A DNA stretch of 64,000 nucleotides from Trachythela sp. YZ-2020 (Eukaryota; Cnidaria; Anthozoa; Malacalcyonacea; Clavulariidae): NCBI GenBank assembly GCA_016169945.1, contig JADLSH010000379.1, forward strand, positions 2,570,001-2,634,000. Direction: 5' to 3'. The notes under the pieces were generated by a model. It did not search any database, had not been told where the DNA came from, and saw nothing but the letters and a program-made list of their open reading frames with translations. Shown here piece by piece: positions 12,739-26,099 of this stretch. The position numbers and the translations under genes were made by a program. Within the stretch, counting starts at the first letter, position 1. Every line of letters begins with the position of its first letter.

Positions 12739-13169
12739 GTGGGTTTAGTGAGACTTGTGGGGCAGCAGATGGTGGTCAACTTCAGAAATGTTGACACTTA
12801 TAGGAGCAAGCATATTAAAGACCATGTAAAGTCCATTCTGCGCATGTGCTATGGAGGGTTGTTTCGACTAAAATTCGACATCTTCTAAATCAGAAACTCG
12901 AATCTGTATTTATTTAAAGCATAGCGAACCAGAACACATCATAATTTTTAAATATAGCGTGTTTAAAATGTAAACAAACGGACGTTGCCAGTTTGTTTAC
13001 ATCGGGACTTTACATCACCTTTAAACTACATCTCTCAATTCTATCTATTTGCCACAAAATACAGGACTACTGCATAAAATGAAAATAATTAACATTATTT
13101 TCTCACTCTGATAATTACTGGTTGACCACTATGTACTGTGGTCTGTGCACGATAGTGCTTAGTGAAACC
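12739..13169 (+). mobile_element. MITE-A family copy, interrupted by a nested insertion
   Basis: The left end has GGGTTTAGTGAGACTTG...GCAGCAGATGGTGGTCAAC. The right end has GGTTGACCACTATGTACTG...GTGCTTAGTGAAACCAACC. Aligned by eye to the copy at 3940-4153, the body is split after CATATT and resumes at AACTACATCTCTCAATTC. The extra 202 bp is a separate element (12819-13020). Confidence 0.75.
12819..13020. mobile_element. 202-bp nested MITE flanked by TTAA
   Basis: It is bounded by TTAA at 12815-12818 and again at 13021-13024. The ends are inverted: AGACCATGTAAAGTCC on the left, AGGTGATGTAAAGTCC as the complement of the right. Uninterrupted MITE-A copies lack this sequence, which fixes the insertion site. 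TTAA duplication is typical of piggyBac-type transposition, but the termini do not start with CCC, so superfamily assignment is tentative. Confidence 0.75.
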
Positions 13170-13575
13170 AACCTATTAGCTAGTTGTGCTAAGGCCACAA
13201 AAAATTATGTTTCTGGTCAGCGCGCGCGTCATTTTTAACTGTGCGCGTCAACGTGTTTTTTTTTTGCAAATACGGTCCATCAATATCCTTGCCAAATGAA
13301 GTACTCTTAAACTCTATTAAACCTGCAAATTTGGTGACAGTTTAGTATTAAAAGCATAAAAATCACTATACACTTTACAAAAAATAGAAAAATACTCTCC
13401 AAAACACCCGCGTCGCCGAGGAAAAAAAAAGCCGCGTCGCCGCGTCAATGCTGCACAAACCCACTGACCAGAAACAGAATACTTTTTTTTTTGGCCTAAC
13501 TTAAAGTAGATCTATTAAAGCTCATGGAGAACTTATTACTGAGGAACTGAAATATACAAGGCTACGAGCCAATCC

Positions 13576-13797
13576 ATAGTGTCGATTGCCGCATCCAATA
13601 AATGACAAGTACTGCGCCGGGATAAAATTGCAGTTGAATTATAACGTGGAGCTGAGACTGGAAGAGTTAAAATATATATATGTCAAAGCATCTATACCTT
13701 CAGTTACAGCTACATGTTATTATTCAACTGCAATTATATCCCAACGCAGAACGCGTCATTTGGATGAGCAGTGGACACTAGGCTGCACCAGTCGCTA
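13576..13797. mobile_element. MITE-C family, copy 1
   Basis: Inverted arms run from AGTGTCGATTGCCGCATCC through AAATTGCAGTTGAATTATAA to TTCAACTGCAATTATATCCC and GGATGAGCAGTGGACACT. The second copy at 34526-34897 shares GAGCTGAGACTGGAAGA and CAGAACGCGTCATTTGGATG. The 70-codon ORF over it is spurious. Confidence 0.75.
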
Positions 13798-13828
13798 AGA
13801 AAACATCAACCATTTGAAGATGCCTTCA

Positions 13829-14579
13829 TGGCCCTTGTCCTAGAAACAACACGAAGGCCTTGGCCTAGCAACAACACGAAGACCTTGTCCTAGCAACAAC
13901 ACGATGGCCTTGGCCTAGCAACAACACGAAGGCCTTGTCCTAGCAACAACACGATGCCCTTGTCCTAGTAACAACACGATGGCCTTGGCCTAGCAACAAC
14001 ACGAAGGCCTTGTCCTAGCAACAACACGAAGACCTTGGCCTAGCAACAACACGAAGGCCTTGGCCTAGCAACAACACGAAGGCCTTGGCCTAGCAACAAC
14101 ACGAAGGCCTTGTCCTAGCAACAACACGAAGGCCTTGTCCTAGCAACAACACGATGGCCTTGTCCTAGCAACAACACGAAGGCCTTGGCCTAGCAACAAC
14201 ACGAAGGCCTTGTCCTAGCAACAACACGATGGCCTTGTCCTAGCAACACGAAGGCCTTGGCCTAGCAACAACACGAAGGCCTTGGCCTAGCAACAACACG
14301 ATGGCCTTGGCCTAGCAACAACACGAAGACCTTGGCCTAGCAACAACACGAAGGCCTTGGCCTAGCAACAACACGAAGGCCTTGTCCTAGCAACAACACG
14401 AAGGCCTTGGCCTAGCAACAACACGAAGGCCTTGTCCTAGCAACAACACGAAGGCCTTGTCCTAGCAACAACACGAAGGCCTTGGCCTAGCAACAACACG
14501 AAGGCCTTGGCCTAGCAACAACACGAAGGCCTTGTCCTAGCAACAACACGAAGGCCTTGGCTTAGCAACAACACGAAGG
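13829..14579. repeat. 25-bp minisatellite, about 30 units
   Basis: Tandem units of the form CTAGCAACAACACGA(A/T) plus GGCCTTG(G/T)C. The variants differ mainly at two positions (GGCC versus GTCC, CGAAGG versus CGATGG), and one unit near 14243 lacks an AAC triplet. Each unit carries the palindrome GGCCTTGGCC or a near form. Confidence 0.95.
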
Positions 14580-16577
14580 GGAGGGGGGAGGGAGGGTGGG
14601 AGGTTGGAGCGTAGCAGATGATGGTGAATAAAATTACGCTAAATCTCATCATAATTAAAAGTGAAGGTACTGACATATTATTACTATGAATTAGACAATA
14701 CAACTTTGGTGCTTTGTTCTACAAATACATTTTATTAAATTCACAAATTCCGAAATAAGCCAGTCTGGGAACGCGGTGTATGGCACAAACAGGTTTAATT
14801 GAAATCACATCACGCAATATAATGTTCAATTAGAGAGATCTATAATATAAATTTTGTTGCAAGTTGCAATTTTGATGTGTTCTGTGTGAAATGCTCTGCT
14901 GTAACCTGTGTTATCTACAACCAAAAATTAAAGTCGTCAACTTTCAAATGATGATTTGACCCTACTTCCGTCATGGCGTGACCTTTAGTTTATGAAGTTT
15001 ACTTTGTAGCATGAAATAACCACTAATCTCATTAAACATATTCTTAAACAAATGAAGGGGAATTAACTAGAGTTATCACATATTATCACTATATAAGGAT
15101 AAGTGCCAAGTGTCTCCCACAAGTTTTGTGCCATCCTTGATGCAAAGGCTTGGTTAGTTTTTGAGTTGATTTTCCTGTTTTATAGCGGTATATTGGACAA
15201 GCACCTAGAGCAATTTTAGAAGTAGGTGATTTTATTGTCACTAGTCAGGTTAATGAGTAGTGTCCCTCTTTCGAGAGATTGCCGTGACACTTTCGGAATT
15301 TCGTAATTGTGTTCCACCGTCTTATGTCGCCGTCACAATTTCGACAAATTTCATGTCGTATAATTATGTGTCACAGTGGTTCCAATCCCTATATTTGTCG
15401 CCATTTCAACACAATGTCGCATGTCATAAATCACCCTAACAAGGCCTCAGAAGTAGGTTTGCTTGTTAGTTAAGTTTTTACCCATAGAAATTACAAAACA
15501 TGCATACATGCCTAAACATGTCTAACTAACATGCATAGTTTGAAATCAGACTTTGTTGCAAATTGCGGCTAATTGTCGTTCGAATTCGCATTTGTTGTTC
15601 GCATCGAGGTAAGGAATGAGTTTGTTTACGTTATGGGAAAGCTTCAAAGCCGTCTAACCAGCAGGGAATTATTTTGCACCGACGATACAAAGTCTGAAGT
15701 GTTGGCGTATAAAATTAAGCAATTATAATTCCACGGAATGCGCTTGCAACTGATTGGTTGACATTGAATAACACAAACTCGCGTTAATTAAGATAAATTT
15801 GCTCGACAATTTGTGTTGGCGGAACGCATTGCTATCTAAGCTGGAGACTTTATCTAGCAAAATAACGAAATTTCTAGACTTCAATTTATCTCATTGAATT
15901 ACTTAAATTTATCTTATGTTGAAGTGGACATGTTTGTCTAACAGCCATGAACGCTTTTATTTTAACCCGAGATCAGTGATTTTGACGTATTCAACAACTT
16001 AGAAACTACGTCCCTTTTAGCTTTCAAATATATCTTTTCATAGCTCTTTACTGAACTCTTATGGTTGTAGGTTAAATTCCAACTGGAGTGTACATAAGGG
16101 CAATATTATCATACAAATGCTCCTATCTCGCAGCAGGGTTTTAGTAATCTTTCACTATGATCCAGAAGGCAGAAAACTCCAACATTTTACAACTTAAAAG
16201 TACCAGCTCAAATGACCTCAATGATTGCCCAAAGTTTATAAATATAATAGTTTGTTTTAATGGCACTGGCTTAAGGTCTGTTCACACGATCGATTTCTCC
16301 TCTTGACGTATGTGATTTACTGGATTTGCTGACAAGAGTAAGGCTATTGGCTCATACCTGGCGAAAAGTGTATTTGTTGCTGTATTGTGTGAAATCACAT
16401 GTACAGTACAGTACCATGCATTAGGTAACATTTAACGTAGTTATCCGTCGTCACATATAGTTGACTTGCTAATTAATGGATTACTTTCCTGTTAGGTTGT
16501 AGCCATTGGCATTGAAGGCTGTACCTTAACAATGTTTTTACTCATATATCCAAACTAGGTTACACTTTGAAAGTTTA
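14580..16577. other. No gene seen
   Basis: No supported exon or recognisable repeat boundary; short ORFs only. Confidence 0.45.
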
Positions 16578-16745
16578 TGTTGATGGTGTTTGTAGATGGA
16601 AATTTCGAGCGAAAATTATATGCATATTTTAGACCTAACCAGGCGCAGTTGCGAAGACTGATTCAACTATTGGCCCTCTGGCAGGAATCGATTCCTGCGT
16701 CCCTGCGATTCCGGTGGAGCGCTCTGACCACTGAGCTACAGAGTC
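16578..16745 (-). mobile_element. tRNA-derived SINE, copy 1
   Basis: The minus strand reads GACTCTGTAGCTCAGTGGTC then AGAGCG, and later GGAATCGATTCCTGC and CAGAGGGC. That gives an acceptor stem, D arm (GCTC/GAGC with box A) and T arm in tRNA order, but with no pairing anticodon stem and an 8-nt T loop. A tRNA-unrelated body follows (about 16578-16640, complement of TAGATGGAAATTTCGAGCG). The body and 3' half of the tRNA region recur at 47947-48085, so this is a SINE rather than a tRNA gene. Confidence 0.65.
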
Positions 16746-19700
16746 CAGTTGCCAAAAGATAACCCCAAGTTCATGTATATATATTAGGGCGATACCAGTG
16801 TTTGTAATAAGCATAAAGTTTGGGCATCTCGCTCGATAGAGAAAATAAAAGTTGAAATGATTCAGTACTATTATGTATATTAAGTGTAATCGTCTGTCAC
16901 CAAATATTCGCCTGTTTTCCCATAAAGTGCATGTATAGCTTTAATGTGAACGAGGATTCAGAAACTGTCTTTTAACACCAAAACTCTCGCTTGTGGAATA
17001 TTATGGAATGTCAAAAATACAAGCAGCCTTATGTCCGCATGTGCTTTCAAGAGCCGGAAGGGGAACCATTTAGCACTGGCTCCAACCTACTTGTGGATTG
17101 ATGAAGATCCATTGTACCGGCTAAAAACGTGGTGTGAATTAGCAACTCTATTAGTTTTTCAAGGTGACAACAGAGTGCTTGAGAAATATTTTCATACCCT
17201 CCGTTTGCAACTAATATGAAATATGAGGTTATATTGACAAGAGAGATGAAATGGAATAGTTACTTAGTGACTTTAATCAGAATGGTAAGGCCAAAGAATA
17301 AATAAACCAACATTGAACGAGGTTCCATCGGTTCTGTGTGGTAATCTGCGATAAAAGAAACCTAATTTACGCAGGTTCTACTTCGTTGATTCTTTTAAAC
17401 AAACAAATATTGACTAGAACAAGCGGGATTGTCTTTAAAGATAATTAAGAAATGCTGCAAAATAACACAGTCATGGGAATATTTCATGGGAATATTTCAT
17501 GGGCCATTCAAAACAAAACTGTAGCTTTTATTAAAGATTGTTGGTATAGATAGAAGCGACTAGAATCTGCTATAGATGGTCAAGAGCCAATAGGATAAGA
17601 ATAATGGTATATAAAATAGGAATTAGATAGTTTCACATGGGAAATCTACAGCTAGTAAAGACTATGGGAACCTTACATAATTGTAGTTTTTTGCATAGAA
17701 GACATGAGTTGGCAAAGAGGGCCGATCTAGAACCGTCTGAATATATAAGATGCTGCTAATCTATGGTAATAGAATTATAGTACAATTGTATAAACTTTAT
17801 GGAAATGAGTTTGTGAGAGTTTATGTTAGTGAATGAAGTAGGATTCGAGGTGTTACTTGTATGTTACATTTTGGCATCTTGCAGTTATTAAGTTAGAGCG
17901 AGTCGGGCCAGCATTCCAGGGGTCGAGGGTTAAATGATAGGCTAGCTGGGGTTTAGGAATTTTCTCTAAGTACTTACAGCTTGTACTTACAGACCAAACA
18001 ACTTAATATTAAGATGCAAATAAAAAATAACTCTTAGAATACTTCTCTTAGATTAAAGATTGGTATATCCTATCTACAAATCTTTAACAAGTCCTGCATT
18101 TAGTTTCCTTCAAATATGAATGCGAGAATAACAGTAAATGGCAGCTGGTTATCCCACGATAGTTATGCCTAGTCTTAGTCTGTACTATATAGTCGCTGAG
18201 CAGTTCTGATTGATTGTCATAATATACTATCTTCGCTTTGTATAACATTTCTCATGAAATAAACAGACATAATAGTGACATGACAGTTCTAAGTAGTTAG
18301 CGTCTCAGAATGGGTTTGATTAATTTGAAGCAATCTTGAATCTTGATATCATCACTACGATCAAACAACTGCAGCAGTCGTCGAAGATTCTAAGAATGTG
18401 TCAATTAGGAGTCTAAATTTGCAACACTTTTGGTAAATTGCTACGAGCATACCAAATTTAGCTGCCGCAGTCCGCGTACGATAACTCAATATCATTCACA
18501 TGACTACCGAAGTGGCACTTAAAAGTGAACTCAGGGCAGATCGTCACGGCATGTGATCAGATGTTGTCTAATTGATTTCATGCATGCGATCTTATGTATT
18601 TTGACACATTGTTTCCGTTGTGGAAAACCTACATTCATACATGTTACCAGCATTTTAACTTATTTCTACCAGGTAGCAAAACCAAGCCTCAAATATGGCA
18701 ACACAAACCATTGTATATCACTATAAATGGTTTGCAATAAACTGGATGCATTTAAATTCCAATGTGGTTGCATGCACGCATTGTGGGAGAGGCAAAATAA
18801 TAGCCACCAATTTGTCTAAATTGTAAGCAGAAATAATTGCTTGAAAGAATTGCTTAATTTAAAATATGTTTGTCAAATCTGTGCCAGTGTAGTCTGTCTT
18901 CTAGAGATTACCAGACGCTTTTAAGATAACCACTTTTGCCGATGAATCTAGGAGTCGTGCTTCGTGGCGACAAAATATAATACCAACAAATCAACACGCC
19001 AGTGACAGCCTTGACACATTAGCGCCTTACAAGCTAAGAATGCTGAGGCCTAGCCTTAAAACACGGAATTCAAAAACTACAAGGCATGTCGTAATGGTCG
19101 CCCAAAATTTTAACCTTTGACCAACGAAGAGAGACTTAAACCTAATCCGATCCGAAAATGTAACTTAGGTTTACTGAGTATACAATTTTATATGGGGTTA
19201 AATTATATAAACATTTACACTGGTCAATGTAAAGCAAGCCCATCGGAAGCTGCAGGAACAGCGGGTGAAAACCTTAGGGGGGTTACAGTAATGACGCGAT
19301 GTTTTGGCAATGAAAGCAAAACAAACTAAGGCATCTTCAGTGGAAATATTAACCCTATAAGCGTGGCTATGATTGCAAAACTCCCCGTCTTTGCGAGGCT
19401 GTCATTACGAACCCATTAAGTCGTCAAAAACTCTGCCTTTGAAACAATTAACAGTTCTAATGGGTAATGGCTACAATGTTGAAGAGGTATGCGGTCAAAC
19501 ACTGCTGAGAGTGTATTAAATATTCCAAGGAAAATGTGCTAGAATTATACGTAAATGTCATGCTTTCTCCGGGAGGTCGGAAAGCGGGGACATTAAAACA
19601 ATAAAACGCAGATAAATACGTTCCTCGCCGGTTTATATGGTGATAAATATAATAGTTTGTTTTGTGAGAAAACCGTGTTTATTTATTTCATGGATCTTTC

Positions 19701-19916
19701 GATCAGTAGGCTCGTATCTTCGTCCGTGCATACAATATTATTCGTGTAATATATGAACGTGTCGTTTTGAAAGAAAACAATTAAAACATAGCGGAGAGTT
19801 CGGGAACACACTGACGGGAAATATATGCAACATAGGTGTAAGAATGTCGCATTATATTAATATACAAATATATGTCATAATATTATATACTGTAACCTCC
19901 AAAATGTCGCAATTAC
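16746..19916. other. Possible intron space of the 20.0-kb secreted-protein gene; no exon assigned
   Basis: I found no convincing coding exon. A short minus-strand segment around 18913-18950 has splice-like borders, but its translation carries no recognisable feature, so I do not call it. Confidence 0.35.
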
Positions 19917-20019
19917 CTTGGTCATATGGGACTACATCTTCATTTAGTACACTGCCAACAATCCTCGCTTGTTGAATAACTGTCAACACCATAAACGCAA
20001 GCACGAATTGCATCACCAT
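19917..20019 (-). CDS. Candidate first coding exon of a second secreted protein
   Basis: The minus-strand ATG at 20019 opens 34 codons. They begin MVMQFVLAFMVLTVIQQ, a good signal-peptide profile, followed by ARIVGSVLNEDVVPYDQ. The exon ends at donor G|GTAATT in phase 1, the same phase as the exon at 7844-7949. Downstream exons were not identified. The mature protein is unknown. Confidence is moderate because a hydrophobic leader plus a donor can occur by chance. Confidence 0.5.
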
Positions 20020-23000
20020 ATTTAACCTTAATGAATGAGAAGAGTCAATCAGATTTTACAGTAATAGTGCTTTACAGATAGACCACACGAATTTGGTAGC
20101 ACAAGTGAGTTAGGAAACACAAAACTTACTTCATCGCTATGGAGTATAAGGAGACCAGTTAAAGCGTTACAAGTGTGTATACAGTAGAGTAGCCCCAGAA
20201 CAAAGCTTGACTTGGCCGATTACTGACCTAAATAAGCTCCAAGACGGATATGAACCATAAGCAGCTATTTGCATACTTGTTCATTGTAATGAAGCAACAC
20301 TGCTCCGCCCCCAATGAGAGTATGAATGGACCCAGGGTAATTAAGAAGTTAACAGGCCTGCTCTCCCGTTGGTAGAAATATACATTGACTTCATCTCAGA
20401 TAACAAATAATATTGACCTAAGTACTGTGAAAAAAAACTTTATGCTGTGTTCCAGTGAAGCTAGCGATGAATATTCACAAGCTTGGTTGAAAGATGCACT
20501 AACTACCTGACATATATAGACAATACTTTGACCTTTTGAGCGAGGGCCCTTCGTCTACAAAGTTAGTCAATGAACTTCGTAAACTAAGAAAACTTTTAGA
20601 CCATCAAACTTGGTTGCCTTGATAGTCTAATTATCTATTCACACAGTGCTCTGGTATCAAGCTTACGCAATCCTAGTTCCTATATAATCCTATATTTTAA
20701 ATCAAACACAACAAAACTCAAAGGGTATGCCACCACATATAAACTTGAGCAGTATATATTTATCCATCATAGCCGTGTGTTTATCAAAACATTTTTAACA
20801 ATTTCTGCGCGAAGCACAAATGAGAAGGTATGTGAGCGCTCTGAAGAAGCTTTTCTTGCCGACAAGATAGAGAGAAGAAGGGTCTTCGCTCGAAACTTCG
20901 AATTTTGGCCTATATTTTTCAGCATATTATTCATCATAAGGATTAAACTGAAGGCTTTCTTAGTGTGGATGTGTTTTAAGAATGGACAATGAAAAGTTGC
21001 AAAATGAATGGATACCTAGAGAATGGGAAATAGGAAGATTACACAAACGTGAAAGAATGCGGTGGAAAAAGATCTGAAACACAATGGACGTACATGGAAC
21101 AATGCAAAGGTGATAGCAATTAGTTAAATCTTACTTTCCCAAAATACTATTTTACTTTTCAAAGGTAACATCTAGATAGCCTAGATTTCTCATAGAATGC
21201 CAGCTACAATGTTCCTAAAGCCCAGTTCGTTCATGAACATTACCTATACTAATTCTCCTGACGAAAGGCTTCCTTCGAAACGTCCAGAAGAGTGTTAAAC
21301 ACGCACTAAGGTCTCACACCCTCAAAGTGTTTTTAATGTGACACCGTTTGTGTACACTGCAAACAACTTAGAACCTTTATGAGTTAAGCAAACAATACGA
21401 AAGAATAAGATAAACATTGCAAAGAGATCGAGAATACAGTCTTACAGAATCCGGATACGGTGCATATTTGAATGAAAAGACAGTTAGTAGTGAACGCTGT
21501 AGGTCGCAATTGGATAGAACGGATCAGACAAATTGGCTGGGCCACGAGCCAAATTAGAAGGCGGTAAAGTGACCATTGTTTGCACGCTTTCTATCTCCGC
21601 AAACATTTTAATTACTTGAGATAATGTTCCAATTTTCTGATGATGAAAACACACACGCCTTGAACCCGGCAACTAAAGGTACGTTCACACACAGCGATTT
21701 GTCGGACCGATTTAGGTTTATCTGAATGTTAATGACGACTATTTTCAGTTGATGATGTCGCCAGATGACGTTTGCCACGTATTTTTCAAATATCATTAAC
21801 GTGCCTCTGAAATCGGCCCGACTATATTTATTGCAATGCAATAAATTCGTGACGGTGGCAACTTTGCAGTTTGCAAAAGAATGAGTGCATGCATGGATCA
21901 CGTGAAACCATCTTCGCTGCAGAGGCACTTCGTTTCTGAGTTTGGTTGTTGGAAACATTGGATCTTTGACCTCTACTTAATTTCCCGTGCGATTGTAGAT
22001 GAGCGGCTCCATTCCATGATATTTTCCGATCGCGCTAACTACGCTGACAACAATCAGTTTTGAAGATTAAGCTATACAAAGTTTTGGTTTTTGGTCAGAA
22101 GCCGAAGAACAGGTCAGAGCGACAAGAATATATATTAAACGATGATTTAACGAGATATTTACCGAAAGGAATACTTGTCTACTAATGACCTATTTTAAAA
22201 AGCACATCACGTCATAAACTATATTGCAAGAATCAACAGATCAGATCATTAAGAAAGAGAAACAACGTCTTAACTATAATTACTTTCATCAAGTCGTCAA
22301 GACTACAAAGGTAAAATGGGAATTGAAAGAGAATTGCAGTCTCTACGTAACTATCTATCCTGGAGCCAAAACTTGATGTCTAATGATTCGGTTCTTGTTC
22401 CTGTATTGTTTGTTTTGTTAATTTGTCACAAATGATAGCATTCAACAACAGGAAAGTGGTTTAGGCGCTGCCTTGCTAAATGTGGGCGGGACGGATGTTT
22501 GCTTAAAGGTGTAATGTTCGGTCACCTATGCCGCTGGAAGGAAGTCTTTAAAACGTGCCAAGAAAATTTCCGCGCATATCTGCTTAGCAGTCTTAGACCG
22601 AAAAGCAACGTGAGAAATAGACAGTGTGACGACCAGACTTGGTCATTTAAATTGCTTTTTGGTAAATGGTGATGATTGCAATTCTTAAGCACTTTTTAGT
22701 AACTGGAAGTGTACAACAAAGTGGAAGTGTGAACTACTCAAAAGTCTAACCTTCCACATTTTCAATCTTCCACAATTTTGTGAAAAAAGTGTTATTTCGA
22801 AGGCTATATATGACCGTCAAGCCCCCCTTCCTGTACCCCTTATGAGAATAGCCTGGAAATTTAGGGAGAATTTCTGTTGTGATTTAGTAATTCCAGTTCC
22901 GTCTGATGATGACTTTGAAATAAAGTCGAAAATTTACGATTTCAAAAACTCATCTTGTTATAATTCATACATTGAATTTCAAGATGACATTATTGTTTGG

Positions 23001-23626
23001 AATTTGTTTCTTCTATATTTTCTGAGATTGTCGGCTGTCCGGGGTTTTTGTATTTATTTATACACATAGACGGGTCTTAGAAGCCGTGGGTACGACGTCG
23101 GGTCTTCCGTCAAGACGACGAACCATAGGCGCATGCACGCAAGTTTGTGAAACTATACACACATGCAAATATAGTCCAGTGACGGATGATATAATACGTC
23201 TGTCTGCCGTGTTTATACACAGACTACTACTATGATTATTAGAAGAATTTATACAAGCAGTTCGGAAGGCAGCAGCATTGGTGGATCGAAGCGACAACTT
23301 GGTCTCCCCCCCCCGGAAATCTACACACCTGCCAAATACGGCCATGGACCATCTCACATCTCTGTTTCATTTAAATAACCAGGCATGCAAAAAACCACGC
23401 AAGCACTTATACCAGGAACTAGTGACCTGATAGCGTCAGTCCCTCTGGCGTCAGTCCTATTTCTGCACAGTCAAGGAGGCACTTAAATATATTGCTTATT
23501 TGCTTATGCTCTTTATAAACGGAGGTGGGTTGGCTGAACACTTAGAAATCTTACATATAGGCGAGGCGGCTACTCAAGTAAAATCCAATAATATCATACA
23601 AACAATGTACAACACAAAAACAATAC
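20020..23626. other. No gene supported; dispersed motif copies
   Basis: It contains relatives of the GAAACGTCGAAG repeat near 20875-20905 and 21255-21285. The 116-codon minus ORF at 21608-21958 has no recognisable domain. The ORF at 23058-23357 is likewise uncalled. Confidence 0.4.
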
Positions 23627-23733
23627 GATGGGTTTCAGCAAGGGGGGCAGTAGATTGTTTAACATTAGTTTCTCACTCTGATAACTGCAGGTTGATCACC
23701 ATCTGCTGCACAATATTGCATAGTGAAACCCAG
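23627..23733 (+). mobile_element. MITE-A family, internally deleted copy
   Basis: Both ends are present (GGGTTTCAGCAAGGGG and GTTGATCACCATCTGCTGC ... TAGTGAAACCC). Most of the interior is missing, with the left end joining directly to AACATTAGTTTCTCACTC. Confidence 0.65.
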
Positions 23734-24255
23734 CTATAATGCTATATTCAGTACAGCTTATACGCGTACTTACATGAAACACACAATTGGGTGTCAAGTC
23801 ACAAACTACGCAAATTGTCTTGTTGTCCACAACCGTCAATCTTCAGGCAAAAGAACTGATGCTCTCTGTAAATAGGAAGGATTTCCCAATCAAAATCCCT
23901 ATAAATAGAGGAATATTTTCTATGTAGTCTGGATTTATATCCCTACGACTCCAAAACCGGATGTCTTTTGTGAGTTTTGTACACGAAATTTGAATAAGAC
24001 AACACCAAGTTTATACAGGTATGACAGGGTTACGAAATTAAAAATTTTTAAAAGAATACATGGGAGGATCTTGGTTATAAATCGTGTTTGTTTAGACACG
24101 AAGCACGGGTTCTTTGTGGGTATTGTTAATATCTTAGTTTAGAAGAGTTAAAATTACAAGCTGATTTACTCCACCGCGGGGCGCAGTATACATCAAAGAG
24201 AGAAAAGCCGAAAGGCCAGGGAACAGAATTGTGCAAATACTTTATGTGTTTACTT

Positions 24256-24519
24256 GATATGAGTTGGCAAGCGAGAGTTTGCATGAGAGTTTCATCAACT
24301 CTCGTGCCCCGGTCAAACGAGAACAAGAGTTGCACGAGAGTTGACTGGATATTACCACGCGTACCGGTCAAACGAGTAAAAACTCTCATCAACTCTCATC
24401 AAGATTTGAACCAGCCCAAAGTTGATGAGAGTTGACGAGAGTGCGTTAATTGGCGGTCAAACGCGCGCGAAAGTCATGCGACTCTCATCATTTATCAACC
24501 CTCATTCTCGTTTGACCAG
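24256..24519. mobile_element. MITE-B family, copy 2
   Basis: It shares GTTGGCAAGCGAGAGTTTGC, ATATTACCACGCGTAC and the right end TTCTCGTTTGACCAG with the copy at 9814-10107. The extreme left inverted repeat is missing. Confidence 0.7.
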
Positions 24520-26099
24520 GGCTTAAGATATAAAGCTAGACATCAATTGAACTTAAGCTTTCAGGAATCTATAGATTAGAGACTAGAGTATAGTATAGGA
24601 ATATCAGATGAAGGCATAAATCCACAATAGAGGACAATAATCAACAGTCGACAATATATTTTCCTTTACTAAGTAGTTTGTATATGCTGACTAGACCTCA
24701 CACAACTTAAGACGTCAAAACTTAGAAAGCTAAACACTTTAAGGGTATTACCTTTATTATTTTAGAGCTTACACCGTAATTCTTGTCTCGTCTAACGTTG
24801 TACATTCAAGCTTGTCTAGAGTACAGATGTCATTTATACACAAACACTGATCTGATTGTCGTATAGCCCATTATAGGCATATATTTTTCATACGGCTGAC
24901 CAGGCTGCATAGACTCTTAGACTTAGTCTTAACTCTTAAGTGTGTCTTGTTCGACTTTAATACTGATTGAGTGATGCAGTACAAAATTCACGGTTTACTT
25001 CTAGAGATCCTGGACTTTTCCACCTTTTCGCCATATTGAGTCATATTTCACACAGTTGTTTGTGAAATACAGTAAAACGATCATGAAAACCCAATGTGTT
25101 ACCCGTTTATTCATGCAGCATGCACATGTAGTCATGCATATTAATCTGTATGACATTTTTCATGCAATACTAATTCCCCTTGGGACTTATATCTACTATT
25201 TAATATACAATATATAATAAAGATCTTATAACTATTTCCCTATATCATAAAGTCACCCAAAATATGCAGTCTTTTAGCTCCCGTTTTATCGTATCTTTCA
25301 ACACAGACAGTTGCAATTTCAAAATATAATTGCAAAATAATTGCATTTCTCTATTCTAATGATATAAAAAGCAAAAGAAAAATTTAAACATACCAGTATA
25401 TCTATTTAAGTATTAAAGTTGAACACTTCTGCAATTTTATTGTTCAGATATTTTTCTATCCTTCAGAACGGATTAAATCCACACAACCCTTTTCCTAAAG
25501 CCAAATAAAAACATTTTGGGTAGTTTTTATAATAAATAACGTACTAATTCCTCAATATAACAGTTAGTTTACTTGAAAACTAACTTAGTTCTTTTTATCC
25601 CTGTGTTTTTACGAAGAAAAACATACTAAAACGGTGAAAAACAATTTTTGGTTTGTCATTTTCCCGTCAAATCGCGATTCGAATAAATAAGACTAGTCCC
25701 AACCTCTTTCCGACAAAATTAATATGGCGCCGCGTAACCAATTTTTGGCAAAAAACTGGTTGTAACTTTGCATAAAAACTAGCACTTATTTCCAAAATTA
25801 CACAATATTACTTATAACTTGCATATCAGACAAAGTTTACATGGAAAATAAAGTTGTTTAAACTAACTATAAGCGACCGTGCATGTAAATATTTCTCTTC
25901 CGGCAGTCGAATTATCAGTTGTTAAACATTGAAGTAATATTCAGAAATCAAGTTTGACATAATATTCAATAAACACACAGTTTAATTACCTGACTTAGCG
26001 CGGTTTGTTCCGTAGTTATGCAAACAGGAAATCAGATTTTTAATTATTACTTCCCTAAAACTCTTCCCTAATATTTTCGTTAATTAAATATGTATGGAA
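24520..26099. other. No gene seen
   Basis: AT-rich sequence without a supported exon. Confidence 0.45.

Noticed and set aside
13829..14579. CRISPR array
   Set aside because: Units are contiguous 25-bp tandem repeats without unique spacers, in an intron-containing eukaryotic context.
18913..18950. Possible second exon of the 20.0-kb secreted gene
   Set aside because: Splice-like borders are present, but it encodes only about 11 residues without a feature, so chance is too likely.
21608..21958. 116-codon minus ORF
   Set aside because: There is no domain or splice context, and a plus-strand ORF overlaps it.
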